Notes: generated from the sequence alone by a model not told the origin. Counted from the first letter of the stretch, positions 8,429-17,220 are shown. The stretch is DNA of 64,000 nucleotides from Microlunatus lacustris (GCA_039527025.1 BAAAJN010000007.1:1-64000), one strand, 5' to 3'. Numbers and translations are program-made.

Positions 8429-9600
8429 GTGGAGTACTCCGCGTTCTCGCGCACGTAGTCGTAGGTGAGGTCGTTGGTCCAGACGGTGGCCGAGCGCGGG
8501 CCGGCGCGGAGGTCGATCTTGACCTCGACCGACCGTCCGCTCAGGTCCACCCGGTCCCGCGGCTCCCCGATGCTGCCGTCGACGCAGACCTTGACCCCGT
8601 TGAACGAGACGTCGAGCCGGTCAGGCTCGAAGGCGGCGGACGTGGTCCCGACGGCGGCCAGCACCCGGCCCCAGTTGGGGTCGCCGCCGAAGACGGCGCA
8701 CTTGAAGAGGTTGCTGCGAGCGACGGCCCGGGCGACCTCGACCGCGTCGTCCTCGGTGGCGGCGTGGGTGACGGTGACCGCGATCTCGTGGGCGGCGCCC
8801 TCGGCGTCGGCGAGCAGCTGCAGGGCGAGGTCGCGGCACGCCTCGTCCAGGGCGGCCTGGAAGTCGAGGGCGGCCGGGCGGATGCCGGACGCGCCGCTGC
8901 TCATCAAGATCACGGTGTCGTTGGTGGACATGCAGCCGTCGCTGTCGACCCGCTCGAAGCTCTTCCGGCAGGCAGTCGCCAGCTGCCCCTGCACCAGGGC
9001 GGGGTCGAGGACGGCGTCGGTGGTCAGCACCACGAGCATGGTGGCCAGTCCGGGCGCCAGCATCCCGGCCCCCTTGGCCATCCCGCCGACCGACCAGCCC
9101 TCGTCGACGTAGCTGACCTGCTTGGCCCGGGTGTCGGTGGTCATGATCGCCTCGGCGGCGGCCCGGCCACCGTCGGCGGTCAGCGCGCCGGTCAGGGCAT
9201 CCACGCCGGCGGTCAGCCGGTCCAGGGGTAGCCGCTCCCCGATCAACCCGGTCGAGCAGACGGCGACGTCGATGGCCCCGACCGGTGCACTGTCCGGGTC
9301 GGCCGCGGTGAGCGCGGCGGCGACGTGCTCGGCCGTGCGATGGGTGTCGGCGAAACCGTCGGGACCGGTGCAGGCGTTGGCGCCGCCGGAGTTCAGCACC
9401 ACGGCGTGCAGCCGGCCGTCGGCCAGCACCTGCTGCGACCACAGCACCGGCGCAGCCTTGACCCGGTTCGTGGTGAACACGGCGGCCGCCACCTGGTCGG
9501 GTCCGGTGTTGACGACCAGGGCGAGGTCGGGCTTGCCGCTGGGCTTGAGCCCGGCGGTGGTACCGCCGGCGACGAAACCAGCGGCAGCGGTGACACTCAT
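8425..9600 (-). CDS. argJ: bifunctional glutamate N-acetyltransferase / amino-acid N-acetyltransferase
   Basis: Transfers the acetyl group from N-acetylornithine to glutamate, recycling acetyl groups. ArgJ precursors self-cleave before a catalytic threonine; the motif is present as KGAGMLAPGLATML, with Thr in ATML as the expected nucleophile. The start is the ATG at 9600, 5 nt after a GAGGAG ribosome-binding site; a GTG two codons upstream sits inside that site and is less likely. The 43-bp gap to argC is the longest gap before argG in the operon. Confidence 0.95.
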   Translation of the reverse strand: MSVTAAAGFVAGGTTAGLKPSGKPDLALVVNTGPDQVAAAVFTTNRVKAAPVLWSQQVLADGRLHAVVLNSGGANACTGPDGFADTHRTAEHVAAALTAADPDSAPVGAIDVAVCSTGLIGERLPLDRLTAGVDALTGALTADGGRAAAEAIMTTDTRAKQVSYVDEGWSVGGMAKGAGMLAPGLATMLVVLTTDAVLDPALVQGQLATACRKSFERVDSDGCMSTNDTVILMSSGASGIRPAALDFQAALDEACRDLALQLLADAEGAAHEIAVTVTHAATEDDAVEVARAVARSNLFKCAVFGGDPNWGRVLAAVGTTSAAFEPDRLDVSFNGVKVCVDGSIGEPRDRVDLSGRSVEVKIDLRAGPRSATVWTNDLTYDYVRENAEYST

Positions 9601-9643
9601 GAGCACTCCTCGGGCAGGACGGGTGCGACCAGTTCGAGAGCGG

Positions 9644-10675
9644 TCACGGAGCCACTCCCGCCGTGCTCAGGCCCGCGGTCTCGGGCAGCCCGAGGGCCAG
9701 GTTCATGCACTGGACCGCGCCGCCCGCGGTGCCCTTGGTCAGGTTGTCCAGGGCGGCGACGGCGACCAGCCGGCCAGCGGCCTCGTCGACGGCAACCTGC
9801 AGGTGCACCGCGTTGGCGCCCAGCACCGCCTGCGTCTGCGGCCACGCGCCCTCGGGGAGCAGGTGCACGAAGGGCTCGTCGTCGTAGTCGGCGTGGTAGG
9901 CGGCGCGCACCGCCTCGAGATCGACGCCGTCCCGCAGCGGTGCGGTGCAAGTGGCCAGGATGCCCCGCGACATCGGCACCAGGACGGGCGTGAAGGACAC
10001 CGTGGGGTCGGTCGCGCCGCAGGCGGCGAAGTTCTGCAGCATCTCGGGCACGTGCCGGTGGGTGCCGCCGACGCCGTAAGCGCTGGCCGAGCCCATCAGC
10101 TCCGCGCCCAGCAGGTGCGGCTTGAACGATCTGCCGGCGCCGGACGGGCCACTGGCCGCGACGACGACGGTGTCCCGGCCGTCGGTCAGCTCGTGGGCGA
10201 GGGCCGGCAGCAGGGCCAGCGTCGCGCTGGTCGGGTAGCAGCCGGGGACGGCGATGCGTCGGGCGCCGGCGAGCGCCTCCCGCTGTCCGGGCAGCTCGGG
10301 CAGGCCGTAGGGCCAGCTGCCGGCGTGCGGGGAGCCGTAGAAACGCTCCCACGCGGCCGGGTCCGTCAGACGGAAGTCGGCGCCGCAGTCGATGACCAGG
10401 GTTCCCGGGTCCAACGCCTCGGCGACGGCAGCCGAGGCGCCGTGCGGCAGGGCGAGGAAGACGACGTCGTGACCCGTGAGGTTCTCCGTCGTCGTCTCCA
10501 GGACGCTCCGGTCGGCCAGCGGGACCAGGTGCGGCTGGGCGTCGGCCAGCGGAGCACCGGCGCTCGCCCCGGCGGTCAGCGCGCCGATCTCCACCTCGGG
10601 ATGCCCGAGCAGCAGCCGGAGCAGCTCACCTCCGGCGTACCCCGTGGCTCCCGCCACCGCCACCCGTACCGTCAT
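9644..10675 (-). CDS. argC: N-acetyl-gamma-glutamyl-phosphate reductase
   Basis: NADPH-dependent reduction of N-acetylglutamyl phosphate to the semialdehyde. The 343-residue product has the N-terminal Rossmann motif GATGYAGGELLRLL and the catalytic cysteine in AVPGCYPTSATLAL. The ATG at 10675 is preferred to the one at 10681, because the predicted transcription start (about 7 nt after the -10 CATAGT) falls at the ATG, giving a leaderless message. It is the first gene of the arginine operon. Confidence 0.95.
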   Translation of the reverse strand: MTVRVAVAGATGYAGGELLRLLLGHPEVEIGALTAGASAGAPLADAQPHLVPLADRSVLETTTENLTGHDVVFLALPHGASAAVAEALDPGTLVIDCGADFRLTDPAAWERFYGSPHAGSWPYGLPELPGQREALAGARRIAVPGCYPTSATLALLPALAHELTDGRDTVVVAASGPSGAGRSFKPHLLGAELMGSASAYGVGGTHRHVPEMLQNFAACGATDPTVSFTPVLVPMSRGILATCTAPLRDGVDLEAVRAAYHADYDDEPFVHLLPEGAWPQTQAVLGANAVHLQVAVDEAAGRLVAVAALDNLTKGTAGGAVQCMNLALGLPETAGLSTAGVAP

Positions 10676-10676
10676 G

Positions 10677-10712
10677 TGCATGACTATGCCATGCAGCGCA
10701 TGGCTATGTCAC
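10677..10712 (-). promoter_or_regulatory. arg operon promoter overlapped by ARG-box palindromes
   Basis: On the minus strand, -35 GTGACA (10707-10712) and -10 CATAGT (10683-10688) are 18 bp apart, with the start expected at the argC ATG. Two palindromes cover the promoter: GCCATGC-N3-GCATGGC (10688-10704) and TGCAT-N9-ATGCA (10677-10695). They resemble actinobacterial ARG boxes, so ArgR bound here would block RNA polymerase. Operator identity is inferred from position and symmetry. Confidence 0.7.
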
Positions 10713-10721
10713 ATCGACGGC

Positions 10722-13229
10722 TCACTCCGTGCGCTGCACCGCGCCGGTGTCCTGCGCCGCCCGGACTACTGCAGCGTCCCGGGCCGCCGCCGTGTCGGCG
10801 TCGGTCAGCGTCCGGTCGGTCGCCCGGAACCGCAGGGCGAAGGCGAGGGACTTCCGCCCCTCCCCGATCTGCGGCCCCGTGTAGATGTCGAACAGCTGCA
10901 CCGACTCGAGCAGCTCCCCGGCCCCGGCCCGCAGCGCCGCCTCCACCGCAGCCGAGGGCACGGAAGCGTCCACCACGAGGGCGACGTCCTCTTTGGCCAC
11001 GGGGTGCGACGACAGCGCGGGGACACGCCCCACCTCGGGCGCTCCGGCGACCAGCACGTCGAGGTTGATCTCCAGCGCCGAGGTACGCGGCGGCAGCCCG
11101 AACGCCCCGGTCACCGTCGGGTGCAGCTCTCCGGCATGGCCGATCACGATGTCGGTGCCGGGCAGCACGACCGCTGCGCAGCGGCCGGGGTGCCAGGGCG
11201 CCACGTCCGCGGCCCGACGCTCGAGCTCGAGGCCGACCGTCCGTCCGACCAGGTCGGCCAGCGCGAGGGCGTGGGTCCAGCCGGCCCTCTCCCCCGCCGA
11301 GTCCCAGCCGGGCCGTCGCCAGGCGCCCGCCAGCACCGCCGCGAGGTGCCGCGGCTGGTCGCCGAGGGCGTCGTCCATGGCCGCGAGCTCCGCGTCGGAG
11401 GGGCGCCCGGTCACCGACGGCCGGGGCGCGGCGAGCCGCGGCTGCGGCGCGAAGAACACCGAGCCGGTCTCGAACAGGGCCAGGTCGTCCTGGCCGCGGC
11501 TGGTGTTGCGGGTGACCGCGGCGAACAGCCCGGGCAGGATCGAGGTCCGCAGGTACGGGCTGGTCTCGGCCAGCGGGTTGAGGATCCGGGTCAGCGCACG
11601 CCGTCGGTCGTCGGCGGGCACGCCCATCCGGTCCAGGTCCTCGGCGGCGGCGAAGGGGAAGCTCAGCACCTCGACGAAGCCAGCACCCGCGGCGGCCGCG
11701 GTGACCGCGCGGCGGGCCCGCTGCGCCGGGGTGAGCCCGCGCCCGACCGGAGCCCGGGGGACGACCGGCGGGATGGCGTCGTAGCCGACCAGCCGACCGA
11801 CCTCCTCGACGTAGTCGTAGGGATCGGTCAGGTCCGGGCGCCAGGTCGGTGCCGTCGCCCGCAGGGTCTCGCCCTCGACCTCGACCTCAGCCCCCACCCG
11901 GTGCAGCAGGTCCACGACCTGCTCGGGAGTCAGCTCGATCCCGAGCACCCGGGGCGCCAGGTCGACGTCGAGGGTGGTGGTCGGAGACGTGGGGACGGAC
12001 CCGCTGACCGTCTCACCGTCGGCGACGGTGCCGCCGGCGAGCTCGACCAGCAGGGCGGCGGCCCGGTGGGCGGCGGCGTAGGCCGCGGCCGGGTCGACGC
12101 CGCGCTCGAAGCGGCGGGAGGCCTCCGAGGTCAGCCGGTGCCGGCGCGAGGTCCGGGCCACGGTGAGCGCGTCGAAGTGCGCCGCCTCGATGACCACCGA
12201 GGTGGTGGCCGCCGACAGCTCGCTGGAGGCACCGCCCATCACCCCGGCCAGCCCGATGGGGCCGGAGTCGTCGGCGATGACCAGGTCGGCCGGGTCGAGG
12301 TCGCGGACGACGTCGTCGAGGGTCGTCAGCTTCTCCCCGGGCGCCGCCTGCCGGGCCACCACGGTGCCGGCGAGCCGCTCGGCGTCGTAGGCGTGCAGCG
12401 GCTGGCCGGTCTCGAGCATCACGTAGTTGGTGATGTCGACGGCCAGCGAGATGGGCCGCATCCCGGCCAGCTGGACCCGGCGCGCCAGCCAGCGCGGGCT
12501 GGGTCGGCCGGGGTCGATGCCGGTCACGGTGACGGCGACGAACAGCGCGCAGGCCTGCGACTCCCGGCGCACCGGGTGGCCGCCGTCGACGGGTGCCGGC
12601 ACCGGGCGGTCGACGGGGTCGGTGAAGGCCGTCCCGGTCGCCTGCGCCGCCTCGCGCGCCAGCCCGCGGAGCGACATGCAGTAGCCCCGGTCCGGGGTCA
12701 CGTCGATGTCGAGCACCGTCTCGCGCAGGTGCAAGACGTCCGCCGCGTCCGCGCCGGGTGTCAGGTCGGGGTCGTCGAGCACGATGATGCCGTCGTGGTC
12801 GTCGCCCAGGCCCAGCTCGCGCGCGGAGCAGATCATCCCGTCCGAGACGTGGCCGTAGGTCTTGCGGGCCGCGATGGCGAAGTCGCCGGGCAGCACGGCG
12901 CCGGGCAGCGCCACGACCACGAGGTCGCCGGGACCGAAGTTGTGCGCGCCGCAGACGATGCCGCGGGAGGCCGGCTGGTCGGCGTCAGCCGGGTCGTTGT
13001 GGTCGCCCACGTCGACCCGGCACCAGTTGATCGTCTTGCCGTTCTTGTGCTGCTCCGGCTCGGCGGACAGCACCCGGCCGACGACGAGCGGGCCGGTGAC
13101 GTCGGCGCCCGCCTGCTCGACGGCCTCGACCTCCAGACCGGCCCGGACGTAGGCGTCGGCCAGCGCGCGGCCGTCGAGGTCAGTGGGCAGGGCTGCGTAC
13201 TCGGCCAGCCAGCTCAGCGGTGTCTTCAC
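10722..13229 (-). CDS. pheT: phenylalanyl-tRNA synthetase beta subunit
   Basis: Beta chain of the heterotetrameric PheRS that charges tRNA-Phe. The 835-residue product has an N-terminal EMAP-like tRNA-binding domain (about residues 40-150), B3/B4 editing and B5 domains in the middle, and a C-terminal ferredoxin-like anticodon-binding domain ending around residue 830. The GTG at 13229 overlaps the pheS stop as GTGA, and KTPLSWLAEY is the usual N-terminus. Longer upstream readings run back through pheS. Confidence 0.96.
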   Translation of the reverse strand: MKTPLSWLAEYAALPTDLDGRALADAYVRAGLEVEAVEQAGADVTGPLVVGRVLSAEPEQHKNGKTINWCRVDVGDHNDPADADQPASRGIVCGAHNFGPGDLVVVALPGAVLPGDFAIAARKTYGHVSDGMICSARELGLGDDHDGIIVLDDPDLTPGADAADVLHLRETVLDIDVTPDRGYCMSLRGLAREAAQATGTAFTDPVDRPVPAPVDGGHPVRRESQACALFVAVTVTGIDPGRPSPRWLARRVQLAGMRPISLAVDITNYVMLETGQPLHAYDAERLAGTVVARQAAPGEKLTTLDDVVRDLDPADLVIADDSGPIGLAGVMGGASSELSAATTSVVIEAAHFDALTVARTSRRHRLTSEASRRFERGVDPAAAYAAAHRAAALLVELAGGTVADGETVSGSVPTSPTTTLDVDLAPRVLGIELTPEQVVDLLHRVGAEVEVEGETLRATAPTWRPDLTDPYDYVEEVGRLVGYDAIPPVVPRAPVGRGLTPAQRARRAVTAAAAGAGFVEVLSFPFAAAEDLDRMGVPADDRRRALTRILNPLAETSPYLRTSILPGLFAAVTRNTSRGQDDLALFETGSVFFAPQPRLAAPRPSVTGRPSDAELAAMDDALGDQPRHLAAVLAGAWRRPGWDSAGERAGWTHALALADLVGRTVGLELERRAADVAPWHPGRCAAVVLPGTDIVIGHAGELHPTVTGAFGLPPRTSALEINLDVLVAGAPEVGRVPALSSHPVAKEDVALVVDASVPSAAVEAALRAGAGELLESVQLFDIYTGPQIGEGRKSLAFALRFRATDRTLTDADTAAARDAAVVRAAQDTGAVQRTE

Positions 13230-14335
13230 CGCGCCACCCCCACCAGGGAGCGGCTGAACCGGACGTCGCCCTCGATCATGTCGCGCATGTCGGCGGCGTC
13301 GTTGCGGAACATCAGGGTGCGCTCGACGCCCATCCCGAAGGCGAAGCCGGAGTAGACGTCGCTGTCGATCCCGCACGCGGCCAGCACGCGCGGGTTGACG
13401 ATGCCGCAGCCGCCCCACTCGATCCAGCCCTCGCTCTTGCAGGTGCGGCAGGGCCGGTCGGGGTTCCCGACGGAGTCGCCGTGGCAGACGAAGCACTGCA
13501 GGTCCACCTCGGCCGACGGCTCGGTGAAGGGGAAGTAGTGCGGCCGGATCCGCGTCCGGGTGTCGCCGAACATCGACCGGGCGAAGTGGTCGAGGGTGCC
13601 GCGGAGGTGGCCGAGCGTGATCCCCTTGTCCACCACGAGGCCCTCGAACTGGTGGAAGACCGGGACGTGCGTGGCGTCGTACTCGTCAGCGCGGTAGACC
13701 TTGCCCGGGCAGATCACGTAGATCGGCGGCTCGCGGCGCAGCATGGTGCGGGCCTGGACCGGCGAGGTGTGGGTGCGCAGCACGAGGCCGCCGTCGGCCG
13801 GCTCGACGAACAGGGTGTCCTGCAGGGTCCGGGCCGGGTGGTCGGGGACGAAGTTGAGGGCGTCGAAGTTCAGCCACTCGGCCTCGAGCTCGGGCCCCTC
13901 GGCGACCTCCCAGCCCATCCCGACGAAGACGTCCTCCACCAGGGCCATCAGCCCGGTGATGGGGTGCACGGCGCCGACCGGGTGCGGCTGCACGGGCAGG
14001 GTCACGTCGACCCGCTCCTCGACCAGCGCGCGCTCCAGCTCGGCGGCCGACACCTCGGCCTCACGGGCCTTGACGGCGGCGTTGATCTGCCCGCGGGCCT
14101 TGCCGACCCGGGCGCCGGCGTCCTTGCGGGCCTGCGGGGGCAGGGCGCCGATCTCCCGGTTCGCCAGGGCGATGGGCGAGCGGTCCCCGGCGTGCGCCAG
14201 CCGGGCCTCCTTGAGCTCGGCCGTCGTGGTCGCCGCGGCGAAGGCCGCCAGCGCCTCGGCCACCATGGCCTCGACCTGCTCGGCGTGCAGCGGTGCGACC
14301 TGGACGGGGTCGTAGCTCTTGTTCGGCCCGGACAT
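13226..14335 (-). CDS. pheS: phenylalanyl-tRNA synthetase alpha subunit
   Basis: Catalytic alpha chain of PheRS, a class II synthetase. The 369-residue product has an N-terminal coiled coil and class II motifs around HPARTLQDTLFV, HVPVFHQFEGLV and the C-terminal GFAFGMGVERTLM (motif 3). A four-cysteine insertion (CFVC near 266-269, then CRTC), possibly zinc-binding, precedes WIEWGGCG. The ATG at 14335 follows GAGGGGAG. A -10-like TAGACT (14370-14375) would give a leader of about 28 nt. Confidence 0.96.
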   Translation of the reverse strand: MSGPNKSYDPVQVAPLHAEQVEAMVAEALAAFAAATTTAELKEARLAHAGDRSPIALANREIGALPPQARKDAGARVGKARGQINAAVKAREAEVSAAELERALVEERVDVTLPVQPHPVGAVHPITGLMALVEDVFVGMGWEVAEGPELEAEWLNFDALNFVPDHPARTLQDTLFVEPADGGLVLRTHTSPVQARTMLRREPPIYVICPGKVYRADEYDATHVPVFHQFEGLVVDKGITLGHLRGTLDHFARSMFGDTRTRIRPHYFPFTEPSAEVDLQCFVCHGDSVGNPDRPCRTCKSEGWIEWGGCGIVNPRVLAACGIDSDVYSGFAFGMGVERTLMFRNDAADMRDMIEGDVRFSRSLVGVAR

Positions 14336-14489
14336 GGGCTCCCCTCGGAGGTGAGACGGCAACCGGGACAGTCTAGGAAGGCCGGCCCCCCGCCGCGAAC
14401 CAGTGGCGCGGCGTGGACCGGCCGAGTTGTCAGGAGCCAGGTGACCCCTGGGTCAACTGACGTCTGACACGTCGGGCGGAGGTGGGGGC

Positions 14490-15365
14490 TCAGGAGGCCG
14501 AGCGCTGGGCGGTGGCGGTGGCGTAGAGGAACACCGCGGCCGCGGTGGAGAGGTTGAGGCTCTCGGCCTGGCCGTACATCGGCAGGGCGACCAGGGCGTC
14601 GACCAGGTCGACGTGCTCGGGCGGCAGGCCCCAGGCCTCGTTGCCCATCACCCAGAGCACCGGCCGGGTGAGCTGCCCGGTCAGGGCCAGGTCGTCGACG
14701 GTGGCCGCGCCCCCGCCGTCGGCGCCGTAGACGGCCAGCCCGAGCTCGCGAGCGCGGATCACCACGTCGACCAGGTGCACCTCGACGGCCACGGGCAGGT
14801 GGAAGACGCTGCCGGTGCTGGCCCGGACGGTCTTGGCGTTCCAGAGGTCGACGGAACCCCGGGTGACCAGCACCGCGTCGGCCCCGAACGCGTCGGCGCA
14901 GCGGATGACGGTGCCGAGGTTGCCGGGGTCGCGGACCTGGTCGCAGACCACGACGAGCCGCGGTTGGCCGGCCAGCGCCTCCTGCAGGCTCACGTCCACC
15001 GTCCGGCAGACGGCGAGGACCCCCTGCGGGGTGACGGTGTCGGCGAGGGTGGCCAGCTGGGCGTCGGCCACCGAGCCGACGGGCACGCCGGCGGCCACCG
15101 CGCTGGCCAGCAGGTCCTGGTGCCGCTCGACGGCGCTCTGGGCGACGAGCAGGTTCGAGATGACGCCCGGGCGGCGCAGCGCCTCAGTCACGGCCTGGCG
15201 GCCCTCGGCGAGGAACTCCCCCGCGGCGACGCGCTCCTTGCGCCGGAGCAGACGACGAGCCGACCGCACCAGCCCCTGCGAGGCAGGGACCGGGGCGATC
15301 GGCTCGTCGGTGGGGCGCTCGGGGCGGCCCTGCGGAGCAGAGCCGGCGTCCTCGTCCAGGTCCAA
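14490..15365 (-). CDS. SpoU/TrmH-family RNA methyltransferase
   Basis: SAM-dependent 2'-O-ribose methyltransferase with the SPOUT trefoil-knot fold, probably acting on 23S rRNA or tRNA. The N-terminal substrate-binding domain begins near VRSARRLLRRKERVAAGEFLAEG. The knot blocks are CDQVRDPGNLGTVIRCADAFG, VLWVMGNEAWGL and the motif 3 stretch LPMYGQAESLN. The 291-residue frame uses a TTG start that could lie further downstream. The position between rplT and pheS is the usual actinobacterial one. I cannot tell the exact target nucleotide. Confidence 0.88.
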   Translation of the reverse strand: MDLDEDAGSAPQGRPERPTDEPIAPVPASQGLVRSARRLLRRKERVAAGEFLAEGRQAVTEALRRPGVISNLLVAQSAVERHQDLLASAVAAGVPVGSVADAQLATLADTVTPQGVLAVCRTVDVSLQEALAGQPRLVVVCDQVRDPGNLGTVIRCADAFGADAVLVTRGSVDLWNAKTVRASTGSVFHLPVAVEVHLVDVVIRARELGLAVYGADGGGAATVDDLALTGQLTRPVLWVMGNEAWGLPPEHVDLVDALVALPMYGQAESLNLSTAAAVFLYATATAQRSAS

Positions 15366-15391
15366 GCCCTCCCGCTCGCTCTGCTCGACCC

Positions 15392-15787
15392 TCAGGCCGC
15401 GGTGCTGTCGGCGGCGACCGTCGCGTCAGCAGCCGGAGCGTGCTGACGGGCGATCTCGACCAGCGCGCGGAACGCGGTGGGGTCGGTGACGGCCAGGTCG
15501 GCGAGGATCTTGCGGTCCACCTCGACGTCGGCAGCCTTGAGGCCGGAGATGAACCGGTTGTACGTCATGCCCTCCGCCCGGGCCGCAGCGTTGATGCGCT
15601 GGATCCAGAGCTTGCGGAAGTCGCCCTTGCGGGCGCGACGGTCACGGTAGGCGTAGACCAGGGAGTGGGTGACCTGCTCCTTGGCCTTGCGGTAGAGGCG
15701 CGAGCGCTGGCCGCGGTAGCCCGAGGCCTGCTCGAGGACCTGGCGGCGCTTCTTCTGCGCATTCACAGAACGCTTGACGCGTGCCAT
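15392..15787 (-). CDS. rplT: 50S ribosomal protein L20
   Basis: Primary assembly protein of the large ribosomal subunit that binds 23S rRNA. The N-terminus MARVKRSVNAQKKRRQVLEQ and the block WIQRINAAARAEGMTYNRF are diagnostic. At 131 residues it is slightly long because of an Ala-rich tail. It is the last gene of infC-rpmI-rplT; in other bacteria L20 represses this operon, but no L20 site is evident here. Confidence 0.98.
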   Translation of the reverse strand: MARVKRSVNAQKKRRQVLEQASGYRGQRSRLYRKAKEQVTHSLVYAYRDRRARKGDFRKLWIQRINAAARAEGMTYNRFISGLKAADVEVDRKILADLAVTDPTAFRALVEIARQHAPAADATVAADSTAA

Positions 15788-15836
15788 GGGGTGCTCCTTG
15801 CTGAGTGGGAAGGCGGTTCGAGAGGAGTGGGCTGGG

Positions 15837-16040
15837 TCAGCCGGCGTACTTGCCGAGCATCTTCTTGGCCTTGGCGGCGTCGCCCTTGACCATCACCGAG
15901 TCGCCGGTGAGGCGACGGGTGCGCGAGCTCGGCTTGTGCTCGTTGAGGTGCATCTTGCCCGCCTGGCGGTGCATCACCTTGCCCGTACCCGTGATCCGGA
16001 ACCGCTTCTTCGCACCGGAGTGCGTCTTCATCTTCGGCAT
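15837..16040 (-). CDS. rpmI: 50S ribosomal protein L35
   Basis: Small basic ribosomal protein of the large subunit, 67 residues. The sequence MPKMKTHSGAKKRFRITGTG is diagnostic. The ATG at 16040 is the only sensible start; a longer reading upstream crosses the infC-rpmI intergenic hairpin. It lies 49 bp upstream of rplT. Confidence 0.97.
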   Translation of the reverse strand: MPKMKTHSGAKKRFRITGTGKVMHRQAGKMHLNEHKPSSRTRRLTGDSVMVKGDAAKAKKMLGKYAG

Positions 16041-16127
16041 CGTGCCGCTCCATTTCCGTGGCCGCACCGCGTGGTGCAGTCCTGCTCTGCGTCCCGGACG
16101 GCGGCTTGCTCCGCCCGGGCCTTGCGG

Positions 16128-16153
16128 GGCCACCCACCGGGGTGGGTGGCCCG
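16128..16153 (-). terminator. strong hairpin between infC and rpmI
   Basis: GGGCCACCCACC and GGTGGGTGGCCC form an almost uninterrupted stem just after the infC stop, without a T-run. It may act as a partial terminator or an mRNA-processing and stability element that sets the ratio of IF3 to L35/L20. Confidence 0.55.
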
Positions 16154-16164
16154 TCTTCGGTCAG

Positions 16165-16854
16165 CTACAGCTCGACGTCGGGGTCGAGGTTGTCGGCCGG
16201 CCCGCGACGCCGCGGGGTCGAGGGCTCAGCAGCGTGCTGCGCGCGGATCTCCGCGAGCTGGTTGCGCTCCTCGTCGAGCCCGGCCTGCCGCTCGGCCATC
16301 CGCCGGTCACGCTCGACGTGTGCCTCGGCGCGCGCCTCGGTCTTCTTCTTGTGCGGTCCGAGCACCATCAGCATGTTCCGGCCGTCCTGCTTCGGCGAGG
16401 ACTCGACGAAGCCGAACTCGTCCACCTCCGACGCCAACTTCTTGAGCAGGTTGTAGCCGAGCTCGGGACGCGACTGCTCGCGCCCACGGAACATGATGGT
16501 GATCTTGACCTTGTCCCCGGCCTTGAGGAAGCGCACGACGTGACCCTTCTTGGTCTCGTAGTCGTGGCTGTCGATCTTCGGCCGGAGCTTCATCTCCTTG
16601 ATCACCGTGTTGGTCTGGTTCCGGCGGCTCTCACGGGCCTTCTGGGCGTTCTCGTACTTGAACTTCCCGTAGTCCATGAGCTTGGCCACCGGGGGCCGAG
16701 CCATCGGAGCGACCTCGACGAGGTCGAGCTCCGACTCACGCGCCAGGCGCAGCGCGTCGTCGATGCGCACGATCCCCACCTGCTCGCCGGCGGGGCCGAC
16801 GAGACGGACTTCGGGGACACGGATGCGATCGTTGATCCGCGGTTCGGTGCTGAT
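16165..16854 (-). CDS. infC: translation initiation factor IF-3, non-canonical ATC start
   Basis: IF3 binds the 30S subunit, prevents premature subunit joining and proofreads the start codon. The 229-residue product contains RINDRIRVPEVRLVGP, the linker region KLMDYGKFKYE and the C-domain block IMFRGREQSRPELG. It is long because of a charged C-terminal tail. The start is ATC at 16854: it lies 4 nt after GGAGG and gives the conserved N-terminus ISTEPRINDRI, and no ATG, GTG or TTG is suitably placed. Unusual start codons on infC are a known basis for IF3 autoregulation. It is the first gene of infC-rpmI-rplT. Confidence 0.95.
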   Translation of the reverse strand: MSTEPRINDRIRVPEVRLVGPAGEQVGIVRIDDALRLARESELDLVEVAPMARPPVAKLMDYGKFKYENAQKARESRRNQTNTVIKEMKLRPKIDSHDYETKKGHVVRFLKAGDKVKITIMFRGREQSRPELGYNLLKKLASEVDEFGFVESSPKQDGRNMLMVLGPHKKKTEARAEAHVERDRRMAERQAGLDEERNQLAEIRAQHAAEPSTPRRRGPADNLDPDVEL

Positions 16855-17220
16855 ATGTCCTCCAGTTGGTTGTGGATGGCGATCGACCTCGCACTCCACC
16901 GGACCTGCACACGGGCGGGAGACACAAAAGAGGCCTCCGCGCACGCGAAGACCCCAGCACCACGGGACGGCGCAGCACGCCGTTCCGGTGGACCGACCCC
17001 ACAGCAGTCGCTCCGAGGAGCAGGCGCTGTGCGGGTGGGAGATCGGGTCTCCGCTTGCAGATCCGGCGAGGAGCCAGATCGGTCGGCGCCCACGCTACCA
17101 CCCCGGGCCGTGCAGGCCCAGCGCAGCGAGCGCTCGGGCACCGGCGCGGGTGCCGACAGGGGAGACAACGCCGTCGTGCCCCGGGTTCTTCCGCGTCCGC
17201 CCTCCCCGGACCGGGCCGGG
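16855..17220 (-). other. infC leader region (no gene)
   Basis: This 366-bp stretch lies between the stop of the SseB-like gene and the infC start. It holds two leader hairpins: a bulged 8-bp stem at 16965-16986 and the terminator-like hairpin at 16926-16955. I found no convincing promoter pair; TAGCGT (17092-17097, minus) is a possible -10 without a clear -35. No coding sequence is supported. Confidence 0.6.
16926..16955 (-). terminator. Rho-independent terminator/attenuator in the infC leader
   Basis: On the minus strand GGGGTCTTCGC (16955-16945) pairs with GCGGAGGCCTC (16940-16930) over 11 bp, including three G-U pairs. The loop is 4 nt and TTTT follows immediately. True U-tract terminators are scarce in DNA of this GC content, and this one sits about 70 nt before the infC start rather than after a gene. 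That suggests transcription attenuation of infC-rpmI-rplT. Confidence 0.6.

Noticed and set aside
16855..16944. Upstream ATG at 16944 as the infC start
   Set aside because: It lies in the loop of the leader hairpin with no Shine-Dalgarno sequence and adds 30 non-conserved residues.
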